A stretch of 64,000 nucleotides of DNA, from NCBI RefSeq assembly GCF_022048975.1, contig NZ_JAKMHX010000019.1, positions 19,079 through 83,078 on the forward strand, given 5' to 3'. The notes below the pieces were generated by a model that had not been told where the DNA came from, made no database searches, and was given only the letters and a program-made list of their open reading frames with translations. Positions 1-8,967 of this stretch are shown in pieces. Positions within the stretch are counted from its first letter, which is position 1, and every line of letters starts with the position of its first letter. The position numbers and the translations under genes were made by a program. Source of the stretch: Sporosarcina cyprini (lineage in GTDB: Bacteria > Bacillota > Bacilli > Bacillales_A > Planococcaceae).

Positions 1-104
1 ATATAGCTGAGCATTGCCTTTGTCAATTTATCTCCAGCCAACGCCTCCAATGTCAATTTCCGCTGTTTTCGCAGCGACCGGATTCGATCACCTAAAGTAC
101 TCAA
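1..104 (-). CDS. XRE-family HTH regulator, N-terminal part only
   Basis: The first 34 codons of a gene reading leftwards out of the window are visible. They begin with TTG at 104-102, preceded by a GGAGAGGAG ribosome site. The translation starts MSTLGDRIRSLRKQRKLTLE and continues through ALAGDKLTKAMLSY, the first helices of a lambda-repressor-like (XRE) helix-turn-helix. It is divergent from the MFS gene, and the shared 185-bp intergenic region holds two copies of the same palindrome. I infer that it regulates itself and the transporter. The effector domain lies outside the window, so its ligand cannot be guessed. Confidence 0.8.
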   Translation of the reverse strand, partial: MSTLGDRIRSLRKQRKLTLEALAGDKLTKAMLSY

Positions 105-132
105 AGTTAATTCTCCTCTCCTCCGTCTATAT

Positions 133-151
133 AGTTAAATTATATTTAACT
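133..151. promoter_or_regulatory. palindromic operator, copy 1
   Basis: The sequence is AGTTAAAT-TAT-ATTTAACT, an 8-bp inverted repeat with a 3-bp spacer, just upstream of the XRE gene. A near-identical palindrome lies at 189-205. Two matching sites between a regulator and a divergent transporter suggest operator sites for the XRE protein; that assignment is inference. Confidence 0.6.
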
Positions 152-188
152 TTCGCTTGTAATGGAAGAGGGAACATGCTATTCTTTT

Positions 189-205
189 GTTAAATTAAAT
201 TTAAC
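189..205. promoter_or_regulatory. palindromic operator, copy 2
   Basis: The sequence is GTTAAAT-TAA-ATTTAAC, sharing both arms and the 3-bp spacer with the palindrome at 133-151. The two centres are 55 bp apart, between five and six helical turns. It lies about 85 bp upstream of the preferred MFS start, where it could block the MFS promoter. Confidence 0.6.
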
Positions 206-289
206 TTTTGAAAGGAGGGTATTTCGTTGTCTGGTTAATTAATTTGAAATAATGGGGGCTTGAAAATTCAAAAGGGGGGGCTTGGGGAA

Positions 290-1534
290 ATGAGGAAGAA
301 CTATTTTATTTATATACTGAGCACAGTTGTCGTTTCGTTGGGGGGATCAGTGTACACGTTTGCGATTTCATATTTCATTTTGCAGGAAACGGGGTCAGCA
401 CTTTATTTTTCAATTAACACTGCCATTTTAAGTATTGGCGCGATACTTGCTTTGCCTCTATCGGGCGTACTCGTCGACAGTAAAGACCGGAAAACGATTG
501 TCATTACCTTTGAGGCGCTTTCCGCTCTAACCCTGTTGTTCTTGTCCGTTTATATTGGTGTGTTCGGTTTCCATATTTATGTGCTCTTTCTCATCACGGC
601 TATTCGATCGATTATCACCCCGGTTATCGGAAATGCGTTCGACGCAAGCTTGACCCAGCTTTTTGATAAGGAAAACATCCAAAAGACGTTAGGAAAAATT
701 GGGACTTACAGAACGACGATTGGACTGCTGGGACCGATTTTGGCAGGAGTCATCTACGGCTTTCTGTCCTTGCAAGAGATGATTGTCATATTTTTAATCA
801 TGCAGCTAATCTCTTTGTTTTCGAATGTCTTTTTGAAATTTGATAAACAAACATATGAAGTCGAACAAGAAGGGGCAGCAAATTGGTTCAAGCGTTTTGG
901 AAATAGAATCACGTTTGGCTATCACTACATTAAGAAAGCAGAGGTTCTGAAAAAAATAGTGATCTTATCAGTAATTATCAACTTTGTCGGTGTCGCCAGT
1001 TTTAGTGTATTGCCAGAAACCATTATGATTAAAGAGCTGAAATTTACCCCTTATCAGGTTGGAATTGTAGGTGCCATTTTTGGATTCGGCGCGTTAACCG
1101 GGAGCCTTCTCTTATCGAAAGTGAAAATTCATAATCCGCTTAACGTGATCAAATATGCTTTCCTCATCGTAGCGATCTTTTTACTCTCCTTTACACTTCC
1201 AGTTTATTATGAGATCAAGACGGCCTTGGCAATGGTATATACGGCATTTGTGGGGTTCATGATGGCAGGGGTCTTTCAATTTATCTCCATTCCTTTGTCG
1301 TCCTACATGCAAAAGACCGTTCCGGATGAATATAAAGGCAGGGTTTTTTCCATGAATAGCGCCTTATCCATGGTTCTCATTCCGATAGGCACGATTCTTT
1401 ATGGACTTTTATATGAAAAAGGTGTCTATTTCCCTGTGAATTTATTTTCCGCTATCGTCATTTTAGTGACTGTAGTTGTTACGTTAAGCAAGCCTGTTAT
1501 CGAGAGGAGTATGAAGGAATATCAAGAAAGTTGA
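290..1534 (+). CDS. MFS efflux-type transporter
   Basis: This 414-residue protein has about 12 hydrophobic segments and begins MRKNYFIYILSTVVVSLGGS. The loop after the second helix contains LVDSKDRKTIV, which fits the conserved MFS loop 2-3 motif; the layout resembles MFS_3-type drug exporters. I prefer ATG 290, which follows an AAAGGGGGGG ribosome site at 271-280. An in-frame TTG at 260 is possible but gives an atypical charged leader. The gene is divergent from the XRE regulator across two palindromes, so ligand-induced efflux is likely. The substrate is unknown. Confidence 0.8.
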   Translation: MRKNYFIYILSTVVVSLGGSVYTFAISYFILQETGSALYFSINTAILSIGAILALPLSGVLVDSKDRKTIVITFEALSALTLLFLSVYIGVFGFHIYVLFLITAIRSIITPVIGNAFDASLTQLFDKENIQKTLGKIGTYRTTIGLLGPILAGVIYGFLSLQEMIVIFLIMQLISLFSNVFLKFDKQTYEVEQEGAANWFKRFGNRITFGYHYIKKAEVLKKIVILSVIINFVGVASFSVLPETIMIKELKFTPYQVGIVGAIFGFGALTGSLLLSKVKIHNPLNVIKYAFLIVAIFLLSFTLPVYYEIKTALAMVYTAFVGFMMAGVFQFISIPLSSYMQKTVPDEYKGRVFSMNSALSMVLIPIGTILYGLLYEKGVYFPVNLFSAIVILVTVVVTLSKPVIERSMKEYQES

Positions 1535-1683
1535 TAAGCTGTCATTGGAGTCAAACTCGTATCCGTCGAGTCTGTCTCTTTTTATTTATGGTCAATGTAA
1601 TCAAGAGAGGGAACCCTCGGAATCTTATTTTCTTGTATACTCAAAGGAAGAGAATTCAGAAAACCGTATCATTGGAGGTCACC

Positions 1684-2610
1684 ATGTTTATCGGAACTAT
1701 TTTTATTCAAGTGATTGTGCCCATTTTACTTCTTGTTGTAATTGGCGCAGGTTTACAACGGAAGTTTTCATTCAACTTACGCGGCATTTCTAATTTGATA
1801 ACATACTGTTTAATGCCGGCTGCTGTTTTTATTAACTTGTATGAGACAGAGATTGATGGCCAAGTACTGCTTGAAATTATCGGTTACCTTGTGGTGTTTA
1901 GCGTGTTGCTCATTTTGGTTACTGGCTTCCTGAGCAAGATATTGCGATTAGAAAAAGGAGAAGCGGCCATTTTTAAAAACAGCATTTCGTTAATTAACTC
2001 AGGAAATTATGGAATACCAGTCAGCCAGCTACTCTTTCAAGCGACCCCTCTTGGCATATCCATTCAAATTATCGTCATGGTGTTCCAAAATATTTTAACG
2101 TATACATATGGTCTCTATAATTTGATCGCTGCAACGAAATCGGGATGGGAAATTATCAAGTCTTTATTGAAAATGCCGGTCCTTCACGCAATGCTTCTCG
2201 GCGGGTTGCTGAATGGGCTGCATGTACCCATTCCAGGTTTTCTTTGGACTCCAATCTCTCATCTGTCAGATGCGTTTTTGGCGATTGCTCTCATTTTGTT
2301 GGGAGCCCAGTTGGCACAGATTCAAATCCGCACAATATTTAATCGGACCATTATCGTTAGCAGTATTGGGAGGCTGGTCATTGGGCCGGCTGTTTCATTG
2401 TTGCTGATTTTTCTCATCGGATTGGATGGCATTGTAGCCCAATCCCTTTTTATAGCAAGTTCATTCCCTACATCCCGTAATAGCTCGAGCCTTGCATTGG
2501 AATATGATGTATGTCCGGATTTAGCTGCACAGACTGTTCTTTTTTCAACTATATTAAGTGGGATTACGGTTACTTTTATAGTGTATATATCAACGATTTT
2601 ATTTGTGTAA
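1684..2610 (+). CDS. AEC-family transporter (auxin efflux carrier type)
   Basis: This is a 308-residue membrane protein with about ten hydrophobic segments in two halves. It begins MFIGTIFIQVIVPILLLVV. The segments SLINSGNYGIPVSQLLF and FIASSFPTSRNSSSLA resemble the polar helix-break motifs of AEC/BART carriers. ATG 1684 follows a TTGGAGGTCACC ribosome site; the open frame back to 1531 has no such site and overlaps the MFS stop. AEC proteins export or exchange small organic anions such as malate, but the substrate cannot be read here. The 150-bp gap after the MFS gene leaves co-transcription possible. Confidence 0.78.
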   Translation: MFIGTIFIQVIVPILLLVVIGAGLQRKFSFNLRGISNLITYCLMPAAVFINLYETEIDGQVLLEIIGYLVVFSVLLILVTGFLSKILRLEKGEAAIFKNSISLINSGNYGIPVSQLLFQATPLGISIQIIVMVFQNILTYTYGLYNLIAATKSGWEIIKSLLKMPVLHAMLLGGLLNGLHVPIPGFLWTPISHLSDAFLAIALILLGAQLAQIQIRTIFNRTIIVSSIGRLVIGPAVSLLLIFLIGLDGIVAQSLFIASSFPTSRNSSSLALEYDVCPDLAAQTVLFSTILSGITVTFIVYISTILFV

Positions 2611-2713
2611 TCTAACTAATACTTCTTTTAAATGATGAATTATCTAAAAATTCCACCCGTTAACTTCAAAATTATGGTAGGATGGTAGTAACTGATTTGT
2701 AAGGGGGATGGAA

Positions 2714-3613
2714 ATGATTTTATCAGTAAAAGATGTGTACAAATCATACGGCAAGGAACAGGTGTTAAAGGGGATCACTTTTGAACTTGCAGAGCCTCAA
2801 ATTATCGCGCTCGTCGGACCGAATGGGTCGGGGAAATCGACGTTGCTCAATATTATTACAAACTTATTGCCGGCAGACAAAGGGGAAGTGACTGTCTTAG
2901 GAAAGAACAACCGGGATCCAAACATCTTCCGTGAGATTTCCTTTATGCAGGACAATACAGTGCTGTATGACTATTTGACGGGTTACGATCATCTGCAGTT
3001 CATTTGCGATGTGCAGGGACTTAAAAAGAAACAGCTGCTCAAAACCGCAGAACGGATTGGCATCACAAGTTATTTAAATAAGAAAGTGAAGAACTATTCG
3101 CTTGGGATGAAGCAGCATCTTTTGCTGGCAATGGCTGTTGTCAATCAACCGAAATTGATGATTCTCGATGAACCGTTGAATGGCCTGGATCCGACGAGTG
3201 CCATCAGAGTCCGGGAGTTGTTGCTGGCGTTGCGTGAGGAGGGAACGACGATTCTATTATCCTCGCATAACTTGGCGGAAATCGATCGAGTAACTTCATC
3301 CATTTTGTTCTTGAAGAAGGGGAATTTGATTCAAGAAGATATGTCCGCCTTTGAACAGATCCGCTATCAGATCCAGGTCGATAAGCCGGAAGAGGCGGAA
3401 CGAGCGTTGCTGGCAGCAGCTATTCCTTTTGAAAACATCAGTGGGAGGTTGCATGTCTATCAAGCTGATGCTGAACTAGATCGGGTGTTGCGCTTATTCG
3501 GGTTCCAAGGTGTCACGATAGTCGATATCGACAAGAAAGTGTTCGGTTCCGAGGAACGATACCGGAAAATCTTCACGGAAGAGACGAAGGCCAATGAGCT
3601 TGTTGAAGTTTGA
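2714..3613 (+). CDS. ABC transporter ATP-binding protein (CcmA/BcrA type)
   Basis: This 299-residue ATPase has a Walker A motif GPNGSGKST around residue 37, a signature NYSLGMKQHLLLA, a Walker B motif LMILDEPLNGLDP and a switch histidine in LLSSHNLAEID. About 80 extra C-terminal residues follow, as in BcrA/YxlF-like ATPases. ATG 2714 is preferred because AAGGGGG at 2701-2707 sits the right distance upstream; ATG 2708 abuts it. The last codons overlap the permease start by 20 bp, so the two are translationally coupled. Likely role: export, resistance or lipid handling through an ABC-2-type permease. Confidence 0.88.
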   Translation: MILSVKDVYKSYGKEQVLKGITFELAEPQIIALVGPNGSGKSTLLNIITNLLPADKGEVTVLGKNNRDPNIFREISFMQDNTVLYDYLTGYDHLQFICDVQGLKKKQLLKTAERIGITSYLNKKVKNYSLGMKQHLLLAMAVVNQPKLMILDEPLNGLDPTSAIRVRELLLALREEGTTILLSSHNLAEIDRVTSSILFLKKGNLIQEDMSAFEQIRYQIQVDKPEEAERALLAAAIPFENISGRLHVYQADAELDRVLRLFGFQGVTIVDIDKKVFGSEERYRKIFTEETKANELVEV

Positions 3614-6143
3614 GCTGAAGAAGATTTGGCGGCAGAAGAAGCTTATTTGGTTGCTGTTAGTCGTTTTGTTGTGTGCTGGGTGGGTCTTTTATCAAAACTT
3701 GTTAGAGCAGGATTTAATGGTCAGAGAAGCGGAAGAAAAAATTTTTCCGATTGTCATGGAGACCGATCAATTATATGCAAAGTTGAGACCGCTTGACCGG
3801 GAGAACAGCTTGACGGAAGAACAAAGGGATCAGTTTACTAGTTTGAACAATATGGCGAATGCTATCTTTCATTGGAAAAGCGCGCTTTATGAAAAGCGCT
3901 GGGGAGATATTCCTGAGCAGGAGAAGGAGTTTCTGGCGAATTTAGAGACATTCGAGGGGGCTGGCGGCTCCTTTAGTAAGTTGCAAGGTCTGGAACGAGA
4001 GAAGGCTATCATGAAAAATGAATATCTGATTGAGCATCAATTGCCGTATGCTAACGAAACATACCCAATTTCTCCGCTCCTGCAACTAAATAAACTGGCA
4101 ACGCTATTGCTAGGACCTGCCGGGCTGTTGCTGCTTCTACTCTTGTTCGGAAGCGCTTACACGATTGAAAAAGAGCAACAGACTGTACTCACGGTACGAA
4201 CGCAGCCGGTATTGAGAAGATCATTCCTTTTTTCCAAGTATGCCGGTCTCCTATGGGTCACATTTCTTTACGTGGTGATTGTATTCCTAATAGGGTGGAC
4301 AGTTCCGTCATTGTTTGCTGACTCATTCAATGATTGGAATTATCCCGTATTCCTGGAAACAGGCGACGCCTTCACCATAATCCCAGCATGGCAATATGCG
4401 GGGAGTCTCGCATTGTTGTTCATCGGGGCAAGTGCTTTTCTTTTCGCGTTCTTGCTCATAATGGGCACGCAGCTGAGAAGTTCATTTTCAACTGTGATGT
4501 TAACCGGCTTCTTAACGATGCTTGGTGTTGTATTGACAGAAACTGTGAACATGCTCCAAGTACCTTGGAACCCGTTTCAGTTATTTCGCGGCAACCGTTT
4601 TTTACCTGAGTATCCTGACCATCCATTGTGGATCTATGCTATATCTGCATTGCTTTGGTGCGCTTTGCTCATTTCAATTGCCATTTTCCTCCGGGAGGGA
4701 ACACGAGGATTGTTTAAAGCGGCGGAAGAACTAAAGCCTTTCAGGAAAGGAAGGCCGCATCATCTCCTTTCTGCTCTGACAATGAGTGCGTTTGAATGGC
4801 GGAAATCCAAACGCAGAGGTTTGCTGGGCCAGATAATGGTTGTGCTCGCCATAGCGGTTGTCGCCGGCTATGTATTCCTTGCAGAGCAGGTGAAGGAGAA
4901 GGAGAGCGAAACGATTAGCAAGATCGCTAACACTCCGCTTCAAACTGAAAACGAACTGATACCATTTTTCGAGGAGAGGATTAGGGAGACAGAGAAGTCA
5001 ATTGAGGAAGCGAATCAAAATGGAGAGAACGGCGAGCTCATCTATGGACATAATATCGATTTATACAATGATATGATTGCAGAGGCGCGTGAAAAAGCGG
5101 CGCTTGCAGCCACGGCAGCTGCCGCTTATAAGGAAGAAAAGTGGGCGCCGATGTATGACTATCAGCTATTCGAGGATCAACGAAGGCTGGAGATGGTGGC
5201 AGAATCTAAGAAAGGCGTCCAAATTCCCGAGACCTTTTTCGGTTACGAAGCGGCTATCCTTCAAAAGGAATGGATGAAGGAACACAACATCAAGCCGGTT
5301 TTTCCGAGTTCGTACATTACGAACATCCATGAACAATGGAAGCCAGAGGACCGAAAAGCGAAGGAATGGAGTAGAAAGTTGTACCGCAATATGGATCACA
5401 GCGGCTTATTCTCGCTTTACATGGTGTTCCGGGATTATCTGTTTTTCATTCCAATGTGTCTTCTGATCTTACTCGTTGGCTCAGGATTCTCCGGCGAACG
5501 AGGGAAACGGCCAACACTGCATTTGCTGGAAACAATGCCGGTCAGGCGGCGTTCCCTTTTCCTTGGGAAAACAATTCATGCCTCAGTTGTCGCTATGGGC
5601 AGCGCTATGGTCGTTTTCCTATTCGTTGTACTCGTCGGAACGTTATTCAACCGGTTCGGTGACTGGATGTACCCAGTCCTCCGCTACCATAGTAATTACG
5701 AAAAGCAGTCGTTTGATTTCACCGGCAACCGGGCATTCGAGGGCGGCTATACATTCATGCCGCTTGGTGAGTATTTGCTGAAGGCCTTATTGCTCTATGT
5801 ATGTGCCACCCTGTTTCTCATCGCACTTGCCAATGTAATTGGTCTGGTTGCACGTCAGCCGCTTGTTGTATATGCTTTGACGGGCTTGATCAGCCTGGCT
5901 GGATACTTGGCGAGCTGGAAGCTGGGCGATTTTGCCCAATTTTCTCCGTTTTTGTACTTGAATGTACCGAAAATCGTAAACGGGGAGATCCTGACGTTAT
6001 TGAATAACACGGCAATCAGTGTCAATATGGCCTGCGCGATGCTGCTTGGAGCCACAGTCATCTTGTTGGTGGTGACTTATGTGGGGATAAGCTTTGAGAA
6101 GAGGGGCTTGAAAAAGAGAAAACACTCTGTGGCCGAAGCCTAA
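3594..6143 (+). CDS. large ABC-2-type permease with two fused halves
   Basis: At 849 residues this is much longer than a standard ABC-2 permease. It appears to be two permease units in tandem. Unit 1 starts LLKFELKKIWRQKK, has one helix, a polar charged loop of about 130 residues and then a cluster of helices near residues 165-365. Unit 2 restarts near residue 395 (SAFEWRKSKRRG), again followed by one helix, a charged extracytoplasmic loop rich in Glu, Lys and Ala, and a second helix cluster to the C-terminus. It pairs with the ATPase upstream. The substrate is unknown; the family suggests peptide, lipid or antibiotic export. Confidence 0.75.
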   Translation: MSLLKFELKKIWRQKKLIWLLLVVLLCAGWVFYQNLLEQDLMVREAEEKIFPIVMETDQLYAKLRPLDRENSLTEEQRDQFTSLNNMANAIFHWKSALYEKRWGDIPEQEKEFLANLETFEGAGGSFSKLQGLEREKAIMKNEYLIEHQLPYANETYPISPLLQLNKLATLLLGPAGLLLLLLLFGSAYTIEKEQQTVLTVRTQPVLRRSFLFSKYAGLLWVTFLYVVIVFLIGWTVPSLFADSFNDWNYPVFLETGDAFTIIPAWQYAGSLALLFIGASAFLFAFLLIMGTQLRSSFSTVMLTGFLTMLGVVLTETVNMLQVPWNPFQLFRGNRFLPEYPDHPLWIYAISALLWCALLISIAIFLREGTRGLFKAAEELKPFRKGRPHHLLSALTMSAFEWRKSKRRGLLGQIMVVLAIAVVAGYVFLAEQVKEKESETISKIANTPLQTENELIPFFEERIRETEKSIEEANQNGENGELIYGHNIDLYNDMIAEAREKAALAATAAAAYKEEKWAPMYDYQLFEDQRRLEMVAESKKGVQIPETFFGYEAAILQKEWMKEHNIKPVFPSSYITNIHEQWKPEDRKAKEWSRKLYRNMDHSGLFSLYMVFRDYLFFIPMCLLILLVGSGFSGERGKRPTLHLLETMPVRRRSLFLGKTIHASVVAMGSAMVVFLFVVLVGTLFNRFGDWMYPVLRYHSNYEKQSFDFTGNRAFEGGYTFMPLGEYLLKALLLYVCATLFLIALANVIGLVARQPLVVYALTGLISLAGYLASWKLGDFAQFSPFLYLNVPKIVNGEILTLLNNTAISVNMACAMLLGATVILLVVTYVGISFEKRGLKKRKHSVAEA

Positions 6144-6220
6144 GACATAGTGTGTAGCCTGAGCAAAGCAAGTTGATATTTTCGACAATGAATCAGAACT
6201 AACGTGCTTGGTATATAAAA

Positions 6221-6258
6221 GGAGACGCCTCAGTTGGTAACGAGGACGTCTCTTTTTG
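6221..6258. terminator. bidirectional intrinsic terminator
   Basis: GAGACGCCTC (6222-6231) pairs imperfectly with GAGGACGTCTC (6242-6252) and is followed by TTTTTG on the plus strand. On the minus strand the mirrored stem is followed by CTTTTATAT. It separates the permease from the convergent rluF gene. Confidence 0.75.
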
Positions 6259-6279
6259 TCGTTATGATTGTGAAAGAAA

Positions 6280-6984
6280 TTACCGTTTTGGCTCATATTC
6301 AAGCATAGAAAACAATTCCCTAAGTTCCTTCTCCGTCAAATCGCGCCATGTTCCGACAGGCAAGTTGCCGAGATGGATGTTCATAATCCGAGTGCGTTGA
6401 AGGCGCCGCACATGATAGCCGAGTGCCGAGCACATGCGGCGGATCTGCCGGTTGAGACCTTGCGTCAAGGTAATATTGAATTTCCGCGGCCCCAGCTGTT
6501 TGACTTTACAAGGTTTTGTCGTCGTGCCGAGGATATCCACTCCCGTTTCCATCTGGCGAATGAATTCTTTTGTGATGGGACGGTCGACCGTAACGATATA
6601 CTCTTTCTCGTGTCCATGCTCCTCGCGCAATATTTCATTCACGATGTCGCCGTCGTTCGTCAGGAGCAAGAGGCCGTCTGAATCTTTGTCGAGACGCCCG
6701 ATATGAAAGACGCGGAGCGGGTGATTGACGAAGTCGACGACATTCCCTTCTACATGGCGTTCTGTCGTACTCGTAATGCCGACGGGTTTGTTAAGCGCGA
6801 TATAGACGAGCTGCTCTTCGGTTTGGACCGGCTTCCCATCCACCTTGACATCATCCCCCGGTTCCACGCGGCTGCCGAGTTCAGCCGGTTGGCCGTTGAT
6901 AGTGACACGGCCGTCTTCTATCCATTTATCCGCACCGCGTCGGGAAACGATGCCGGCTTCGCTTAAAAATTTGTTGATTCGCAT
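6280..6984 (-). CDS. rluF: 23S rRNA pseudouridine synthase, RluF type
   Basis: This 234-residue protein has an N-terminal S4 RNA-binding domain ([20 protein letters not shown], residues 1-60). The RluB/RsuA catalytic domain follows, with [19 protein letters not shown] carrying the catalytic Asp after GRL, and [20 protein letters not shown] nearer the end. These match the RluF branch, which modifies U2604 of 23S rRNA, although RluB/RsuA relatives are hard to exclude by eye. ATG 6984 is chosen because AGGTGA sits about 8 bases upstream; the in-frame GTG at 6996 is part of that ribosome site. Confidence 0.85.
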   Translation of the reverse strand: MRINKFLSEAGIVSRRGADKWIEDGRVTINGQPAELGSRVEPGDDVKVDGKPVQTEEQLVYIALNKPVGITSTTERHVEGNVVDFVNHPLRVFHIGRLDKDSDGLLLLTNDGDIVNEILREEHGHEKEYIVTVDRPITKEFIRQMETGVDILGTTTKPCKVKQLGPRKFNITLTQGLNRQIRRMCSALGYHVRRLQRTRIMNIHLGNLPVGTWRDLTEKELRELFSMLEYEPKR

Positions 6985-7116
6985 ATGATTTGTCACCTGA
7001 TTTCGAAATTCTTTCCCTTATTGTATCGCTTCGCTCCTTTCCACGCAAAGTTGATGGAATCAATAAAAGGTCCTGTCCTTCTACTCCCTGTGCTAACATC
7101 ATATATTATCAAAAGG

Positions 7117-7145
7117 TTGACAATTGAAAGAAAGAATAGTAAAGT
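7117..7145 (+). promoter_or_regulatory. trp operon sigma-A promoter
   Basis: TTGACA at 7117-7122 and TAAAGT at 7140-7145 are separated by exactly 17 bp. It is the best match in the rluF-trpE gap and would start a leader of about 440 nt containing the T-box. Confidence 0.7.
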
Positions 7146-7234
7146 GATTACAACTTTTTTGTTCGGAACGGGTAGAGGAGCCGGGAGCGGCGCCGCCCTA
7201 GGACAGAAGAGATGAGTGGAGAAGAGCATAGCTG

Positions 7235-7497
7235 AGAAATTGTTGAATAAGAGGAGTAGCGCTGAAACCGTGTGTACAGAGAGTCAGTGGATGGTGGGAA
7301 CTGATCCACGGCCGGCGTGAATGGACTTATGAGAGCCGTCTGGAGTTTTTTCGGATGGACGTCATTCCCACGTTACGGGAAGTGTCGTACTGACACGCCA
7401 AGCGGGAGCCAATAATGGCTTCAATAAGAGGTGGCAACGCGGGTAACCCGTCCTCTGCAACTGGACTTTTCTGTCCAGGTGCAGAGGATTTTTTATT
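7235..7497 (+). promoter_or_regulatory. T-box riboswitch sensing tRNA-Trp
   Basis: The leader contains a stem I with distal hairpin GTGGAT/ATCCAC (7287-7292 and 7304-7309) and the specifier context GAATGGAC, with UGG (tryptophan) at 7322-7324. The T-box sequence AGAGGTGGCAACGCGGGT lies at 7427-7444. Its UGGC bulge is complementary to the GCCA 3' end expected of bacterial tRNA-Trp with discriminator G. A terminator at 7452-7496 is the alternative structure. In this known mechanism uncharged tRNA-Trp stabilises the antiterminator and turns on the trp genes. All key elements agree on tryptophan. Confidence 0.93.
7452..7496 (+). terminator. T-box-controlled terminator of the trp leader
   Basis: CCTCTGCA-a-CTGGAC (7452-7466) pairs with GTCCAG-g-TGCAGAGG (7473-7487), followed by ATTTTTTATTT. 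It is a strong intrinsic terminator, and its 5' part follows directly on the T-box sequence, so formation competes with the antiterminator. Confidence 0.9.
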
Positions 7498-7595
7498 TGA
7501 TTGAAGCACCGCGAAAGCGTGTCGGGCCACTATAAGTCGTCTTATGCAACACCGTTCTTGCTGTTCTTTCCAGAATGAGATGAGGAGAGATGTGT

Positions 7596-8966
7596 ATGGA
7601 GAAGACGAGTATACGCATTACGGAGAAGAAGATCGAAGGAGATTCCTTAACGCCGATCTTGATTTTCAGGCGGTTGCACGGGACGCAGCGTTTTTTATTG
7701 GAGAGTTCATCCCAGCATGAAGGATCAGGAAGGTATTCCTTTATTGGCGTCAACCCAATTAAAGCGTATCGCGGAAAAGCGGGGAAAGTGGAGGAGTTTG
7801 TGTATCAAACGGGTGTGTCCTATACGCATGAGGGAGAGTTGTTTACATTATTGAAACGGCTCATGCCGAGGATTGCCGAAGCAGGACCGTATCCGTTCAT
7901 GGGAGGGGCCGTTGGGTACGTCGGCTACGGGGCAGCGAAAGTGAATGATGAGGTGACAGATGAAACCGGATTGCCTGATGCTAATTTCAATATTTACGAT
8001 ACTGTCATCATTTTCGACCATCTGCTAAATGAAGTGACACTATTGCATACCAGAATTCATCCTGAAACGGGAAATACGCCCGACCTGGAAGCATTGGCCG
8101 ACAAAATTACAAACGGGCCAGTAGAAGAAGAGAAACCGGTAGCTCTGTCCGAATTTCGAAGCAATCAAACCAAGCAAACCTTTGAAGCGAATGTCGAGGA
8201 GGCACAGCGCTTCATTGCCGAAGGAACAGCGGAGCAGATTGTCCTTTCGAGACGGATGGAAGCTGACATAGAAGGCGATCCATTTGTTCTTTACCGCAAG
8301 TTACGCAAGCGAAATCCCTCACCGTATATGTATTACATGGAGTTTGAGGATCATACAGTAATCGGAACTTCTCCAGAAAGTCTGGTCCGCGTATCAGGTG
8401 ACACCGTCATGACAAATCCAATTGCGGGCACGCGCCGGCGCGGAAAGAACCAAGCTGAAGATATTGCGCTTGAAGAGGAGCTGCGAAACGATCCGAAAGA
8501 ACTGTCCGAACACCAAATGCTTGTCGAGTTAAGCAAAAGGGAGATGACGGCTGTTTGCGAAGCGGAAACGGTACACGTTTCAAGCTGCATGGAAACAGTA
8601 CGCTATGAGCACGTCATGCACCTCGTCTCCGAAGTAGAAGGAACCTTATTACCAGGCTTGCATGCGCTCGATGCACTGCAAACAACGTTGCCTGCCGGTA
8701 CCGTGACCGGCTCGCCGAAGCAGATGGCGATGGATATTATTGCACAACTGGAACCTGATTCCCGCGGCATCTACGGCGGCGCCATTGGCTATATCGGGCT
8801 GAACGGCAACATTGATTTCGCTCTCACCATCCGCACAATGCTGATCCAAGACGGAAAAGCCATCGTGCAAGCCGGGGCCGGAATCGTTAAAGAATCAGTG
8901 CCGGCACTGGAGTACAAGGAGACAGAGAATAAAGCAAGGTCTTTGCTGATGAATGGACTGGATTGA
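7596..8966 (+). CDS. trpE: anthranilate synthase component I
   Basis: TrpE converts chorismate and ammonia or glutamine nitrogen to anthranilate, the first committed step of tryptophan synthesis. The 456-residue protein has the N-terminal feedback-site motif LLESSSQHEGSGRYSFIG. The chorismate-binding core includes GTSPESLVRV, NPIAGTRRRG, PAGTVTGSPKQMAM and the C-terminal QAGAGIVKES. ATG 7596 is preferred because GAGGAGAG ends at 7589; ATG 7590 abuts the ribosome site. It is the first gene after the T-box. No trpG follows, so a glutamine amidotransferase encoded elsewhere (as B. subtilis PabA does) must serve it. Confidence 0.95.
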   Translation: MEKTSIRITEKKIEGDSLTPILIFRRLHGTQRFLLESSSQHEGSGRYSFIGVNPIKAYRGKAGKVEEFVYQTGVSYTHEGELFTLLKRLMPRIAEAGPYPFMGGAVGYVGYGAAKVNDEVTDETGLPDANFNIYDTVIIFDHLLNEVTLLHTRIHPETGNTPDLEALADKITNGPVEEEKPVALSEFRSNQTKQTFEANVEEAQRFIAEGTAEQIVLSRRMEADIEGDPFVLYRKLRKRNPSPYMYYMEFEDHTVIGTSPESLVRVSGDTVMTNPIAGTRRRGKNQAEDIALEEELRNDPKELSEHQMLVELSKREMTAVCEAETVHVSSCMETVRYEHVMHLVSEVEGTLLPGLHALDALQTTLPAGTVTGSPKQMAMDIIAQLEPDSRGIYGGAIGYIGLNGNIDFALTIRTMLIQDGKAIVQAGAGIVKESVPALEYKETENKARSLLMNGLD

Positions 8967-8967
8967 A

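Noticed and set aside
1531..1683. Extended N-terminus for the AEC transporter
   Set aside because: The extension overlaps the MFS stop and has no ribosome site; ATG 1684 has one.
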